Part shown: positions 28,401-43,400 of the stretch, piece by piece
How positions within the stretch are numbered: the stretch's first letter is position 1
How the letters are laid out: each line of letters begins with the position of its first letter
Origin: Siphonodentalium dalli
Lineage: Eukaryota > Mollusca > Scaphopoda > Gadilida > Siphonodentaliidae
Assembly (NCBI GenBank): GCA_032622095.1
Contig: CP136069.1
Coordinates: forward strand, 30,692,342-30,756,341
Length of the DNA: 64,000 bases
Direction: 5' to 3'
The notes under the pieces: model-generated
What the model saw: the letters and a program-made list of their open reading frames with translations, nothing else
Databases searched by the model: none
What the model was told of the DNA's origin: nothing
Made by a program: the position numbers and the translations under genes

Positions 28401-31400
28401 TTGGTTTTAACTGAACATAAGAAAAGATATAATCGTGACAAATTAAGGGAGAGCTGGTTAAAACCTTTTACAAAGAACACAGGGAAAATCCGCTATGTAT
28501 TTCTATTGGGGGAGACTGCTGATGAAAGTCAACGTAGTTCTGTTCTGGAGGAAAATAAAAAATATAATGATATTATTAAAGAAGACTTCAAGGATACATA
28601 TCATAACTTAACCACGAAAACATTAATGGGTGTTAAGTGGGCGGCGCTCAATTGTTCAAACGCCAAATATGTGCTTAAAATTGATGATGACATGTGGGCA
28701 AACATTCCAGGACTAATTAAGCTTCTATCAAAACGAGGCTCAGACTTACAGAAAGGAATCGGTGGATGGTGTATGAAGAAAGCGGGACCACATAGAAATA
28801 AACAATCAAAATGGTACGCCTCAAAGATGAGTTATCCTCGCGACAGCTATCCCGGATTCTGTTCTGGAACTGCATACGTAACTTCTATGAATGTGATACA
28901 AAAAGTTCACCAGATTTCACCATTCTTGCCGTTTTTCCACTTAGAAGATATTTATATGGCGATATGTATACGAAAATTGGGATACACACTTTTCAGTTTG
29001 CCTGGCTTCCACAGTGATTTTGTGAAAGTCAAAGACGATTGTGAATATAAATCGGACGGAATTATCACAGTTCACTACATGTCACCAGATAAATATATCG
29101 GGATATTCAACAAGATTTGCTAACATTCTTACATTCCACAACCAGAAGAGGATGTCACTTTAACGCTTTGATGATGGGAGCTTCACTGGTGCATCATTAA
29201 AGATCCTGTGCCAGCGCATTCTCTTTATATGCGAGTCTCCCTTAGGGAACCTCACATACATACATGTGTAAGAGAATGTACTGGCTTACAAGGTCAAGGT
29301 AAATATTGTTGGCCAATGCATTCTCTTATATATACGAGGCTCCCTATGGGTGACTCGCATATATAAGAGATTGGCACAGGGTTTTCGCAAAATTACTGGA
29401 AGCTCCCATCATGAACCTTAGGAAGGGTTAAACACTTCTCTTATGACATAATAATACACATAGGAATTGTTGTGCTGGATGTCTTCCATTCTGGCCGTCA
29501 TCATTCAAGAATGGCTCACCTGATTCTGAGTCTGAATCGCAATATGCCGAGAAAAAGTTATATATGCCACAAAATTCTGACTTTTATGTTCGAAGTCAAA
29601 GCTCTAGTCACTACTGATACTCTATTATGATAGTCCAAGTTTCTATCAACGTAAACCACCCAGTGAAATTTGTTGGGATAATACTGGTTTATTTCAAAGC
29701 ACCATTCATTTAGCATTCTATATCGGGGATTTATGTGTTGTTGAACTGCTCACCTAAAATCCCCAATAACCAACATAATGTCACGATTGGGACAGTAATA
29801 TACAGTTAGCACCTGCAATTGAGTGTGACATGGGGATTTGTCGCCCACTCGAGACCTGGAATGTCACCCGAGGATAGGTCGAGACCGGGGACAAATCCCC
29901 ATGTCTCATGAAAACAAGGGTGACAACTGTTTTGTTGTCTGACAAGGAGTACACACGAACCTCCTTAATGGCAGACTTAAGTGCGCGTGTATATTCTTTA
30001 ATCCAGTTCGAAGAGTTAATTTTATGTTGGAATCCTCGCTTTTTAGAAAATAAAACATTCAGAATTTGGATCAATTAACACACCCATCATTTGCACAGCT
30101 ATTGTCCGGTCAGTTTGTTGGTCACATGGTGTGAATCGGTTAATGGAAAAAGGAGCAAAGCAATTTCAATGTTGAGTAGCCATATTGCAAAATGTTCGGT
30201 TTCGTTTTAAATTTGCGTTAAGACGCAGCAGGACGTGTTAATTTTGTGTTAAAATGTGAAACTAACACGTTGTAGTAGTGCAAAAAGAAACTGACAACTA
30301 TTACAGACTGTTACGCAACAAAAGGGTATTCTTGTGAAGTCTGAGGAATTTGTAGCTGAATGGAAATTGTCAATTGATAAACAGTAAAGAGTGGCTATTT
30401 GATCTTTAGAGCTTTGTACAGAAACGTATTTGTAACATATGTACATCGTTTGTGCAATTGTCTGCAGTACATACCATCGGCATAATAAGGTTTTTCTATT
30501 TGTTCCACGGTATTTATTATTAATATAAAAAGGTCCAATAGGAACATTACACCTTTTTACGGATTTATATCCTTGATAACACCATTTATACATAGCGTGC
30601 TTTAATTGAAAATTAAAAACAATAATTATGCAAATTAGCAAACACCACAGTTCGCGGTTGATACAAAACAGTGGGGGTTATAAATTGAGTGTTTTCGGAA
30701 ATTATTAGAGAGCTGTGAGGGAACCTCTGCACATTGAGTTCTTCGTAGTTCTATGTTTACTGGTAATCGCTGAGCCATCAACAACTGTCGAAATGTTACC
30801 CTCGAGGGCAACAAGTGATTTGTGGACCGTCATGTGACGCACCCTCAGCCAATCAGAAGAGAGGAAAATGGGATGAAGGATAACAGACTGTTTTATTCCA
30901 TAGAAAGCATTATATTTGTTGTGAACTCCACAAGAGTTGACATCTGAAAGAAGTAATTTAATGTGAAATATTTACATACCGGTAGCCCATCTGTGTTACA
31001 CTAAATTGCCTTGCTCTTTCCAACCAACAAACTAAATGTGTGTTATATCATTACAATTAAAACATAGTTGTGTTCCTATGAACTTCTCAGATCACTTAAT
31101 GCATGGAAATTTGTCTTTTATGTTACGCATCACACAAAACAAAAATCGCCAATGTCATTTTTCCCCTCACAGTTCAAATGCATATTCCGTGGCATCACGT
31201 GACCAGAACTATGAAATTGTCCATAATTCACAGGTGAAACTCAAGATAATAGTAGGCTGACCTACAGTTCTGCGTGGGCTAGTCTAAAATTCTCGGCAGA
31301 TTATATGAAAATAAATAAGAAACTTTCAGCTTTTTTATGGGAATAAATCATCAAAAAGCTATATAAATGTAACAAATGAATGTAGTGGGTGTGTGTTATT

Positions 31401-34400
31401 GAGGGATACGTGCTGTGGTCGTTGGGCACATTTAGTGTAAACCGCTTTATGGATTACACAATGTGCCCCAATGACCACAGCGCCATATCCCTCAATAACA
31501 CACACCCACTACATTCACTTCTTAAACATATATTTTATCACAATGTTTACATAATAATAAGCGATCGGTATACGTAAACATGAGTACACACAAGCCTTGA
31601 AATAGTGTGCTTGTCATTTGCAGAATGAGGTCACCAGAGGGTGAATTTAGTGATGCTACCCCGCATAGCGGGTTAGCATCACCAAATTCACCCTCTGGGG
31701 ACCTCATTCTGCTTACATCTCAGCAGAATGAAGTTCCCAGAGGGTGAATTTGGTGATGCTAGCCCGCTATGTGGGGTAGCATAACTAAATTCACCCTCTG
31801 GGAACCTAATTCTGCAAATGACAGACACACTATTTCAAGGCTTGAGTACACATGGTTGTCGATTGAACAAAATTATATCATGTGCTGGTAATTTGTAAAT
31901 TTGAAATGACATATACATTGTGAGACGTCCAGTGTAAGACTTAAAGACATATTATGTACTTGTTCGGGTGCGTGAAACTGATAAGTTAGTATTCAGGTGT
32001 TATGCCAACTGGAGGAATGTAGCCAGTGTTCACGCTGTCGGTAGCCAAATTAGCCAATGGCTAACATTTTTCGAATTTGGCTAATAAAAATTTCATTTGG
32101 CTAAACTTTTGGCTAAACTTTTTTTGAACCCAAATGGAGACTGAAAGCATGGAGCCAGAAAGCTAATTAATAAAAGCGCTCAATAGATCGACATTCAAGA
32201 CGAAGTTAGGTGACGAAAGTATTTCATTATTTTCGTACTTATGAAATATCGTACAAAGGGAAATCCGATCGACAACTCTATCAACCAAGCGATCACAAAG
32301 TGATATGCAATCATCTTTAGTTTTCACAAGACTCACATTCAAAGACGCATGGACATTAAACCGACCATGGTTGAATTATGACAATGTGAAGAAAGCAATG
32401 TTTTGTAAAGTGCATTGACGCCGGTATATAAGCAATTTGTTCGTAACTGGCTGTTTTAATCTGGAGAAAGATTACGTCACTCTGCACGAAGCAGCAAAAG
32501 GTCATTATTAATTTTTACATTTAATCCCCTAATCCCCCATTGAGCCCATTGTCTGTCTGGTCACTCACAGCGGTCGAGGTTTATGATCACCAAGCGTAAG
32601 ACAATAGCTTAATCAGCCAAATGTGAATCACGACAGATATTTTGTGGCTATTTGTCGTCAATACCGATACAGTCAAAATAATATGCATGCTTTTATGACA
32701 GATTGTAATTTGACAATTAAAAAATAATGACATTAAGAAGGACAATCCCGGGTTACCGCCCCCCCCCCCCCCCCCCCCCCCCCCCCACAATCACTCTTTC
32801 ACATAAAGATTAATAAATTTTTAATAAATGATATATATAAAAATACTTCTAGTTCATCAAAATTATTTAAATTATTGTGTATTTTACCTGTGTCTGTTAG
32901 ATTTTACGTTTTAGTCATTAATTGTGAACCGACCAGAAAACGATGATTTAATTTGGCCAAAGTTTTTTTTAATTTTGCCAAAAAACATTTGGCTAAAGTT
33001 TTTTTCATTTGGCTAATAAAATTTTCATTTGGCTAAACTTTTGGCTAAAGTTTTTTTCGGTCCAGCGTGAACACTGAATGTAGCATTCTAATAACATCAC
33101 CGAAAATCTCAAGCAAATCCACCGTACCACTCCATAGAAAACATTGTCTGAACTGCGCTAAATTGTAAATATTTACTACTCGAATCGGGACGCTTCTATC
33201 GGCGACGAACAAAGAAAACGATTTCACCATCGGCAGTCACCGCATTTAATTAATATATAAGAATTACGGTGTGTGTTATCAATTTAAATATAATATTTGT
33301 AAAAAATAACTACTTTTAACAAGATTATTCTCCATTTCTATTTGATCACCCTACCGGAGTGTTTCACATCACTTTAATGTTTACATAACAATAAATACGT
33401 GACGACTTATAATTTGAAGAGCTTATGAAAAAGTAATACTGTACTGTTAAAAACTTTGCCGGCATGTTATTGATTTGTGGTGGGTTCGATTGTCTCTCGG
33501 TATAGTCAAAGGTTGCTGATTATACTTCATGTTTGGTTTAAGTGTAAACAAACTGAGGTTAATCTGAATTACGCGGCATATTCTATGCTTAGTTTTAACA
33601 TGAAAGTTAGATTATAATATATCGTTATGACCATAAGATGTCACTCTTTCTGTTAATTTATAGCATCATGTATTAATTTGCAGGGTAAAATCAATTAAAA
33701 TTGACGAACAATTGCTGGATCTGGACATAAAAACCGCTATATAATTGTATGTGAACAGGGCTATGACTTAAACCAGAATTATCCCGACCGATTTCACTAG
33801 CTGGTTTAAGATGAAGGAAACTTGGACTAACACTAAAGTGGAGTTTCGCCTTCAAGTTTGCAGTTAGTCCTTGTTTACTTCGATGAAATCAGTTGGGATA
33901 GTGCTGTTTTACGTCTAAGTCCCGTTCATATAAATTTCTATAGCAGACTTTACTCCCAGATCCAAGCCTTGAAATAGTGTGTGTCATTTGCAGAATGAGG
34001 TCCCCATAGACTGAATTTATTGATGCTACCCTTCACAGGCCTCATCTGCTTAGACTTATCTTCTGCGAAGTATCTATAGTCTCAAATTAACATTGTTTTT
34101 AGTTACTTTATATCTTCTGTGCAGTTTCTAATCCCCTAATTTGCAGAAGATAAAATTCATAATTGAGGTGACTAATGGGTGAACATCACCAAATTCAACT
34201 GGGGAACTTCAATCTGTTGTGTGGGTATCATCACTAAATTCTCCCTCTGGGGACCTCATTCTGCAAATGACAGTGTTTTTGTCCATTTTGAGGAATCACA
34301 ATCGCATATTGACTGAATATTGTTAAAATAAAATCCTAATCGCAAAATTTACCAATGTCGGTATTCTATTGCATCATAATTTGCTAGAATATGGTGGCAA

Positions 34401-37400
34401 GATTTCATATTTCCAACTAAATCGTGAAAAGTTACCCATAATTCTGCTGCGTTTAAGGGGTCGATTACTTAGGGCATTACTGTACTTCACCTATTAAAAA
34501 CAACTCAACCAAAACAGATAGCGAATGAGCAGGCTCTTTGAAAAGCCGACGAAAATATGCCAGGAATGCACTCCATATTTGAAACGGTTTATTACGTCAT
34601 GTTGGGAATGCCGTGTCAACGGGGAAATGAAATATTATGGAAACTTCTAGAGAAGTACATCTGATATAGGATTTTCGTCAGCATTTCAAAGAGACAGGCG
34701 AATGAGCCATATATGACTTTTTGCCAGCTCACTATCAAATCCCGCCCCCATATAAATACGACTGTTGAGAGGATATAAATGTTCAAGTGACTGGTCACCA
34801 ATTTTCAAGGATTTTACACAATTAGTGATATTTGTTGAGAAATCACTGTAACATACAGTTTACATAACAATGGTACTAACATATGAAATTTCGTTGTTGA
34901 AGATCTACAGTAATGCCCTCAATAATTGACTCCTTAACCACAGCAGAATTATGGGTAACTTTTCAGGATTTAGTCGGAAATATGGCTTGTTGCCAATCAT
35001 CGGAAAGCTCTCATTGAGCGCTTTCCGATGAATGGCAACAAGCCATATTTCCGACTAAATCCTGAAAAGTTACCCATAATTCTGCTGTGGTTAAGGAGTC
35101 GATTACTTAGGGCATTAATGTATAAATAATGAATATTTGAACAAAGTTGATCTATTTCTGCATGTTCTTCTTGGTGGTGCTGTTTTACAGTCTTTTACAT
35201 TTGTTGCACATTAACCCACTGCAGGTGCCTTGGGGTTTCTTTAAAGAGTTCTAGTAACATCGCCGAAAATTTCATACAAATCGACCTTGCCACTCCATAG
35301 AAAACATTGTCTGAACTACACCCAATTGTAAATATTTACTTCTTGATTCAGGACGCAACTATATGTGATAACGATTTCGCCATCGAGAGTCATTGCATTT
35401 AATTATATAATATATATTAATATATAAGAATGATGGTGCTTGTTGTCAATTTGGATATAATATTTGTAAAAATTACTACTTTGAGAAAGATCATTCTCCA
35501 TTTCTATTTGATCACCTACCGGATTGTTTCACATCACTTTAATGTTGCGAATTGTATAATATGATATATTAGCCAGGTTTAGCCACACAAAAATTTAACT
35601 TGCAGCGCGTGTTAAGCAAGCCTAACATACCAGTTTGGAATATAGATTTCGACCCAATATTATAATAGTGAAAAGCATTTGGAGTCGTTTTGACTAACCC
35701 ATACCTTTCTGCAAGTCACTATGACTAACTCTAGATATTTGGGCTTGTGTTTACCAAAATCATGCGAATAAGCGCACATAAACTAGCTATTGAGACGGAT
35801 GGATACAAATGTTCAAAACCTGATATAGACAAAAGAACATGTTCAGTTTGTACAGTATTAGAAAAGTAAGACTATTTTTTCTTGTTCTGCAAGAAATATA
35901 CAAATGAATGGGCTACCATGCTGTAAAAATTAGAACTTAACCCTTTCAGTGCCAAGTCTCGGGGAGAGCTTTCCGATGAATGGCAACAACCCATATTTCC
36001 GACTAAATCCTGAAAAGTTACCCATTATTCTGCTGTGGTTAAGAAGTCGATTAATTAGGGCAATACTGTACCATTTGAAAGAGGAAGCTCCAAAACATTG
36101 TATTATTAACTGATCCGGTCGAATAAACTGGGAACATGTTGTTTTTGTCGAGGTACCAAGGTGTTTCCTGTATTTAATTTTGATCCGGACTGTACTATAA
36201 AGTCTATTATACTCAGTGGAACGGGATTAACTCTATCTCTTAGTTTGAATTCTGATGCATTCTGGGTTGACAAGGAGGGACTCTTGGAATGAATCTCTAT
36301 CACTTGGTGTACAGTCCTAGGCCACAGCTGCTTCGTATTCTGGTGGAATATATATTTTTTTGGTTCCTCCTCCAAATGGTATGTAATTGGAATAATGTTA
36401 TCTGGGCATTCAAAAATTAAGTGGGCCTTTAATGTTCTAAAAAACCTCATGAATCCAGTATCTATCTGTGAGGCAAAACATATGTGACCCGCCATATCAA
36501 ATCCAGTCGTAAGTCGGGATTTTTTTTACCCTGTGCCAATGCATTCTCTTATATATGCGAGTCGACCATAGGTCTCCTCGCATATATAAGAGAATGCATT
36601 GACCTAACAATTTTTTACAATTTTAATAATTTGTTCTTGTATTCTTTAACAATTTTATAATTTCACCCATACAGAGCCCCAGACAAACGTGAGCAGACAA
36701 CACTCTTCTATATGCTTCTATATATGTGTGGGGCTCCCTGCAGGGTAATGGATGTTTTTTATTTTATGTCCTAAAAATTGTAAGAAACATTTATTTTTAA
36801 AAAATGATAAAAAATTGTTAGGCCAATGCATTCTCTTATATATGCGAGGCGACCTATGGTCGACTCGCATATATAAGAGAATGCATTGGCACAGGGTAAA
36901 AAAAATCCCAACTTACGACTGGATTTGATATGGCGGGTCACAAATATGCGAATTCATAAAAGCATCTAGGGCCTAACCTGGTTATTCTGAAGCTATTATA
37001 CAGCTTTATTTATTACTAATATGTCTCATATGCACATTGGGGTTATGTATACTTTATTTATTACTAATATGTCTCATATGCACATTGGGGTTATGTATAT
37101 ATTCACATTATGGTACTGGTACTTACATTGTATATTGGTTTGCTCAATAAATTAATTCATTCATTCAACTCTGGTGTTGGTCAACTTGACTATGACGTTT
37201 TTATTAGTGTAGGTCGGAATGAGGATATTGGGGACATGTCTCTATTCCGAAATGTTCGCTTTTTCAAAGGTTCGCTATTCTGAAGGTTTTTGTTATTTTA
37301 AATGTTAATTCTATATTCTTAAGTATTGAGAGGGCTCTTTATCACAAAGACTCTTTTTATGAAGGAAATAACTTCTCATTACATATGATGTTATTTCTCA

Positions 37401-40400
37401 ATACATTTTCACGCCATGCAACCCACACAATTGCTATGTTTCCATGCAATTTAATGTCATTACATATGACGTTATATCTCAATAGTCTTAGAGGCAAGAA
37501 TAGGCCAGCTAAAGGCAGATTATAACAGTGGGGATATAATGCCTAATGAATACTGGAGTGCCATAACGTACTGCATAGCAGAATATCGCTGAATAGACGG
37601 TTATGAGATGAACCTAACTGCAATTGTGACTTTAACCCTTTACCCAACAAACCGGCCAAAACCGGCCAAATAAAGCTTCAACAGCCTAAAATATCTTCGG
37701 TCTGTCTCAATAGAACCATACAAATATGGATATCATTGGAACCGGCTCCTTGACCACATTGTGATAGTTACAGTTATGCCCTGTGCCAATGCATTCTCTT
37801 ATATATGCGAGTCGACCATAGGTCGCCTCGCATATATAAGAGAATGCATTGGCCTAAAAAAAATCTTTTTTTAACACTTTTTACCATTTTTTCTTACATT
37901 CTTTAACAATTTTATAATTTTTAATGTGTTAAGCCAATGCATTCTCTTATATATGCGAGGCGACCTATGGTCGACTCGCATATAAAAGAGAATGCATTGG
38001 CACAGGGCCGTTCTGTTGGGTAAAGGGTTAATGTTGATGTTTCTTTCAAACACTGATTGCCAGTTCAGACAGACTGTATATCTTACATGTAGTTTATTTC
38101 AATCATGCAGTCATCGTGTTTTCAACTTTCCATAATAAACGATAAACTGATACTGTCTCCTTGCTATTAACAACCGACATCTGGGACAATTTGGGAATTA
38201 GAATGGGGTGTATAAATTTACTGTATGTGAATACTAACATAATAGTATTTTTAATTCCTCGTCTGTTTTTTGTGGGGGGGGGTGCAAATTTTGATTCATT
38301 TCTGGTTAAATAAGCCCAGAATAGAAATCTTTCGGAATAGCGAACCTTCGGAATAATAAACCTTCAGAATAGAGAACCCTACCTGAGGATATTGTCTTTT
38401 TAGCTCACCTGAGACGAAGTCTCTGGTGGAGCTATAGTCATCACTCCTCGTCCGTCGTGCGTCGGTCCGTCTGTCCGTCCGTCTGTCCGTCCGTCCGTCA
38501 ACTTTTTTAAAAACATCTTCTCCTCTGAAACCATCATACCTAATTGGTTCATATTTGGTGTGGATGTTCCCTAGGTGACTCTCATTCAGATTTGTTCAAA
38601 TGAGGTCACTGGGTCAAATAGTTGCGAAGCCAGGGCCATAACTCTATTCATCCATAGTAATTCTTAGAACGACTTCTTTTACTGAACTATAAGGCCGTAT
38701 GGATTCATATTTGGTGTGGATGTTCCCTAGTGACTCAAATTCAGATTTGTTAAAATGAGGTCACCAGGTTGATTAGTTGAGAAACCAGGGCCATAACTCT
38801 ATTCCTCCATAGTAATTCTTAGAATGACTTCTTCTTTTGAACCATTTGACCGATTTAGCTTACATTTGGTATGGAGAGTCCTTGTGTGACTGGGGTTCAG
38901 ATTTGTTCAAATGGGGTCACTGGGTCAAATAGGGGCAGAGCCAGGGCCCAGGGACATAACTCTTTAAACAAAAATTATTTAAATCCATGTTTTAAATCCT
39001 TGCCCCCCCCCCCCCCATCTCCACCACTGAATGTCCCTGCCACCCTACACCAGATCCTTGCAAGGTTCACACCATTAAAAGCCTTACACTTTAGTTATAT
39101 GACATGCCAGGAGCTGACCAGCCTTAATTATCACAGTGCTCACAGCTGTGTGTCCAGTCATTATAAAGTAATTAACTTTTATCTCAATATCCACATTTAT
39201 GTGTGAATGAAATTTAATCCTATGTGTTTACAGCAATCTCAAATACAACTCTAACTGTTTGACAGTTTACACATTTTATAATAGTATTAGTATTAACCAT
39301 TTCATTACCAGAGCTATGCTGGTACAGCAAAAAGTCCCTGCACCAGTGTATTCTCCTATATATAAGAGAATACACTGGGGATCAAGGAAATATTGTTAGG
39401 CCAATTTGTCAGACATCCCCTATTCTCGCAGGGATGTCCCCCACATATGTTTGGGGAGGGGGCAAATTTATCAGATTTGTTCATTGAGATGTAATTTTTT
39501 TTCCAAAACCAATTACGTATACTAAAATAAAATGAATATAAAATAATAGACCATTGATCAAGAGAAATGAGCTCCTAGTTTTAATATTTGTCCAATATTT
39601 ATTATTTTATAACAAGGTACTAGTATCATGCCAGTGCATTGTCTTATATATATGTGAGTGTCCCACCTAAGAGAATGCACTGGCTCTCAAGGTTAAGGAA
39701 ATATTGTTAGGCAAATGTAGACAAGCATCCAAATAAATCACAGATGTCCTATTCTTGCAGGGATGTCCCCATGGGTTGAGGGGGTGGAATTAGCAGATTT
39801 GTTAAATGAGATGTAATTTGTTTTCTCAAAATTAATTATTTAGACTAAAATGAATATAAAATAGTAAACTACTTAATTTTTTAACCCCCCAGATTACATT
39901 ATATAAAATATATGCCATATTATATACCATTTGAAAGAGGAAGCTCCAAAACATTGTATTATCAACTTTTCCAGTATAATAAACTGTGGACATGTTGTTT
40001 TTATTGAGTTGCCAAAGAGTTTTGTCATCTAGATTGCAGTAAAAAGCAAAATTATTTTCAATGCAGGGGGAATAACTCTATATATTAAAGATGTAGTTCT
40101 TCCCCTTCCATTGAAAAGTTTGAATTATGTTGCATTCTGGGATCCAAAGGGTCATTCTATAATTTCAGTAGTTTTTGGCTCACTCCACGTCCGTCCGTCA
40201 ACAATTCTTTAAACTTCTCCTCTGGAACCATAAGACCATATGGGTTCATATTTGGTGTGGATATTGCCTTGGTGACTCACATTCAGATTTGTTCAAATGA
40301 GGTCACTGGGTCAAATGTGGGCAGGGACATAACTCCAAAAAATATTAAACATTGCAAGTGAAGTCTGACATTTTATAAACATTTCGTGGAGATCTGCTAG

Positions 40401-43400
40401 AGGTCATTAATTTCCAATTACAACATCAATCTATTACCTTGGGTGACAGATTTGTGAAAATGGTATTACAAAGTCGAATAAGGGCATTGCCAGAGACATA
40501 ACTATTTCACAACATATTAATTCTTAAAATATGTATGGAAGAGCCAAGAACTAGTTGGCTTATTTAGCATGGAATGTTCTTGTTTGACTGCAATACAGAT
40601 ATTTTTAATGGGGTAACCTGGAAAAATAGGGGCCAAGCGAAGGACAGTTTCCTTCTTAATATGCTTCCTTCACAAGGACCATCAGGTCTATTTTTTTTAT
40701 AAAAAGGCGCTTGTGAGATTGGAAATTTCTAACAATTGGGAAAGTTTGAGATGTCAATTGTGTAATTCCAACCTAAGACTTGGGAGTCTTGAGCCTAGTC
40801 GGGAGGGGACTTGTTGGGGGGGGGGGGTGATCAGTAGTGTACAGTTGATAATTTGGCCACATATCCTGTTTAGATCTACTTCTTTTAAAGTGATTATGAA
40901 AAGTTCCAACTATTGTGGTCTCCAGAGTCCCAGTCTTATCAGTCTTTGCAGTCTGGTGAGCGACCCCACAGTCATTGACTGTCTTGTTGTTATACCCATT
41001 CGATTTAATATCGCCCTGTTGGTATCAATATTGATAAACTTCTTTTAGAATTATGTTTTCCTACTTTAGACCACGAATATACCATTTTAGAAGAATCTCT
41101 TTTGCTATTCTGTTTGGAGTGAGACATCTCGGTAGCTAAATCCCTACATAATGTGTCCATCAAAATTTATCCCAAATAACATACACTATAGAAACAAAAT
41201 GCTGCACTTATGGCCCTCGTTGGTATGCACTCCCTCGTTGGTATGCACTGATAGTCCGCTGTGCCATTTTTATGTGTACCTATACCATAGTATGGTACAC
41301 ATAGTGTCGACGTCTGGATTGACCACTCATCGTTTGTCGTACCGTCCGTCTGTCCATAGACACTTTATGCATAATGCGATAACTGAAACAATTTCTATCT
41401 GATCAGAACCAAATTTGGTACATGTATGTGAGTTTCTCAGCCCAAAATATAGATCGATATCGAATATGGTTTTGATCCGATTTTTTATACCAGACTTATG
41501 GCCCTGTTTCAACAAAGAATTGAACAGATTTGAGATTTTTATGCTTACAATATATCCCTGGCAGTTTACAATTAATTACCTGTGATATCAGTTTAGCTCT
41601 AAGAGAGAGACAAGAGATAAATCTGTATTATTGGAATTAGAGTTATTTTTAGCCATCATATGTTCAGCACAGCAGTGAAAGGTGTGACCCATTCATGAAT
41701 CAATGGACTCAGTGCTAAAAGTATAAATTGGAATACTCTATTGTTCATTTGTAGGGATGTTCTCAGAATTTGAGCAGACAGAGAGAACCCCATTTAGTAG
41801 CATTATTTTTATAAAGTTACACAGTCCTATAATCTTGATGCTCACTGTACTGCACATATCAAATTACTTTAATAGCCATCTGTTGTTTATTGCATTTCCA
41901 TAGTGTGTGGACAGTGTTGGCCCAGGGTTTATCAACTCCCACATAGCTCTCTGGTTTAGCCTGTCAATGCAACATTCAAGTGGCATACCTGGTACAGTCC
42001 CCTAATTTTATAGAGTTAAAATTGTTAACCCTGGTCATCAATATTATGCTTTTGTATATTTTTCATGTAATCATTCTATTATATCTCCAGGTTACTCCTC
42101 CTTCACTTGTATGGATTTTTGTAGTTAAAAATGAAACCTTCTCAACATTCCTGATACTTTAACAGAAATACCTTTTATCTGATATATCTCATTTTATTGA
42201 GATGTATGTAAATTTGGTATGTGAGTTTCTCAACCCAAAATACAGATATTATTCGAATTTGAGTTTGATCCATTTTTATGTTTACCCATACCATAGTATG
42301 GTAAACATAGTGTCGTTGCCCGGATTGACCACTCGTCGTTCGTCCGTCTGTCCGTCTGTCTGTCTGTCTGTCCGTAGACACTTTACGAGTAATGCGATAA
42401 CTCAAACATTTTCTATCCGATCGAAACCAAATTTTGTATATGGGTTTCTCAGCCCAAAATACAGATCGAGTTCGAATTTGGGTTTGATCCGAGTTTTTGT
42501 TACAGAGTTATGGCCCTTTTTCAACTTATAATTCACGCATTCTGCCATAACTCAAACATTTTTTATCTGATTGGAACCAAATTTGGTATGTGAGTTTCAC
42601 AGCCCAAAATACATATCGAGTCCGAATATGGATTTGATCCGATTAATTTTAAAGGAGTTATGACCCTTTTTCGAGAAAAGAAAAATTAAAAAAAAAATTA
42701 AAATTTTTTTAGATTTAGCTCCTTGCTAAATTTAGCATATACAAATATTAAATTTTGTTTGAACTTTAAATAACAATAAAAAAAAAATTAAATAATAAAA
42801 AAAAATTGACACTTTCATTTATTTTAGTTTTATATGATTAATTAGGTGTGATATCCTGTTTTGAAAATATGAAGATTTTATTGCAATAGTTTCATGTAAT
42901 ATAATGATATCAATAAATTACCATGTGATCATTCAACATCCAGAGTATATGAGAGGATTTTTATAGATGTTGTCATTCCAAGTGAAATCTGTTATGAAAT
43001 GAGTGATGACATATGATACAGAGCTCTGGTGGGTCAAGCAAGATAAACAACACTGGTGGCTGGCTGTTTGTTTATTCTAACTGTCAAATTGATTAATGGC
43101 AGCACAAGACTGGTGTTTCTCCTATTCTTGAAATTTCATTACAGGGTGAGATAAGGGCCCCCCTCACCTATATAAGTGTCTTCTAAATTCCATTAATTTG
43201 CTTCAAAAATAATTAACCCTTTCCAAGGTTTCCATAGACACATGCTATAATGTACATGGACTCTTCCTCATATCTCTTAATATCTATTGGGTATCTTTGC
43301 ACACTATTCACTTCTATCAATTTTGGTATTGACTGATTAATTGATTTTTGAAAAATATATTACCCCTTCAGACACGTGCTTTCAATTTTAAATTAAAACA

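Noticed and set aside
30249-30641. 130-codon minus-strand frame
   Set aside because: No recognisable domain, no splice context, AT-rich composition; probably chance.
33481-33500. tRNA-like GGGTTCGATTGTC motif
   Set aside because: No A box at the right distance and no cloverleaf pairing around it.
36106-36495. 129-codon minus-strand frame
   Set aside because: Lies in a dispersed repeat whose other copy (39925-40160) does not keep the frame, and runs into a MITE end.
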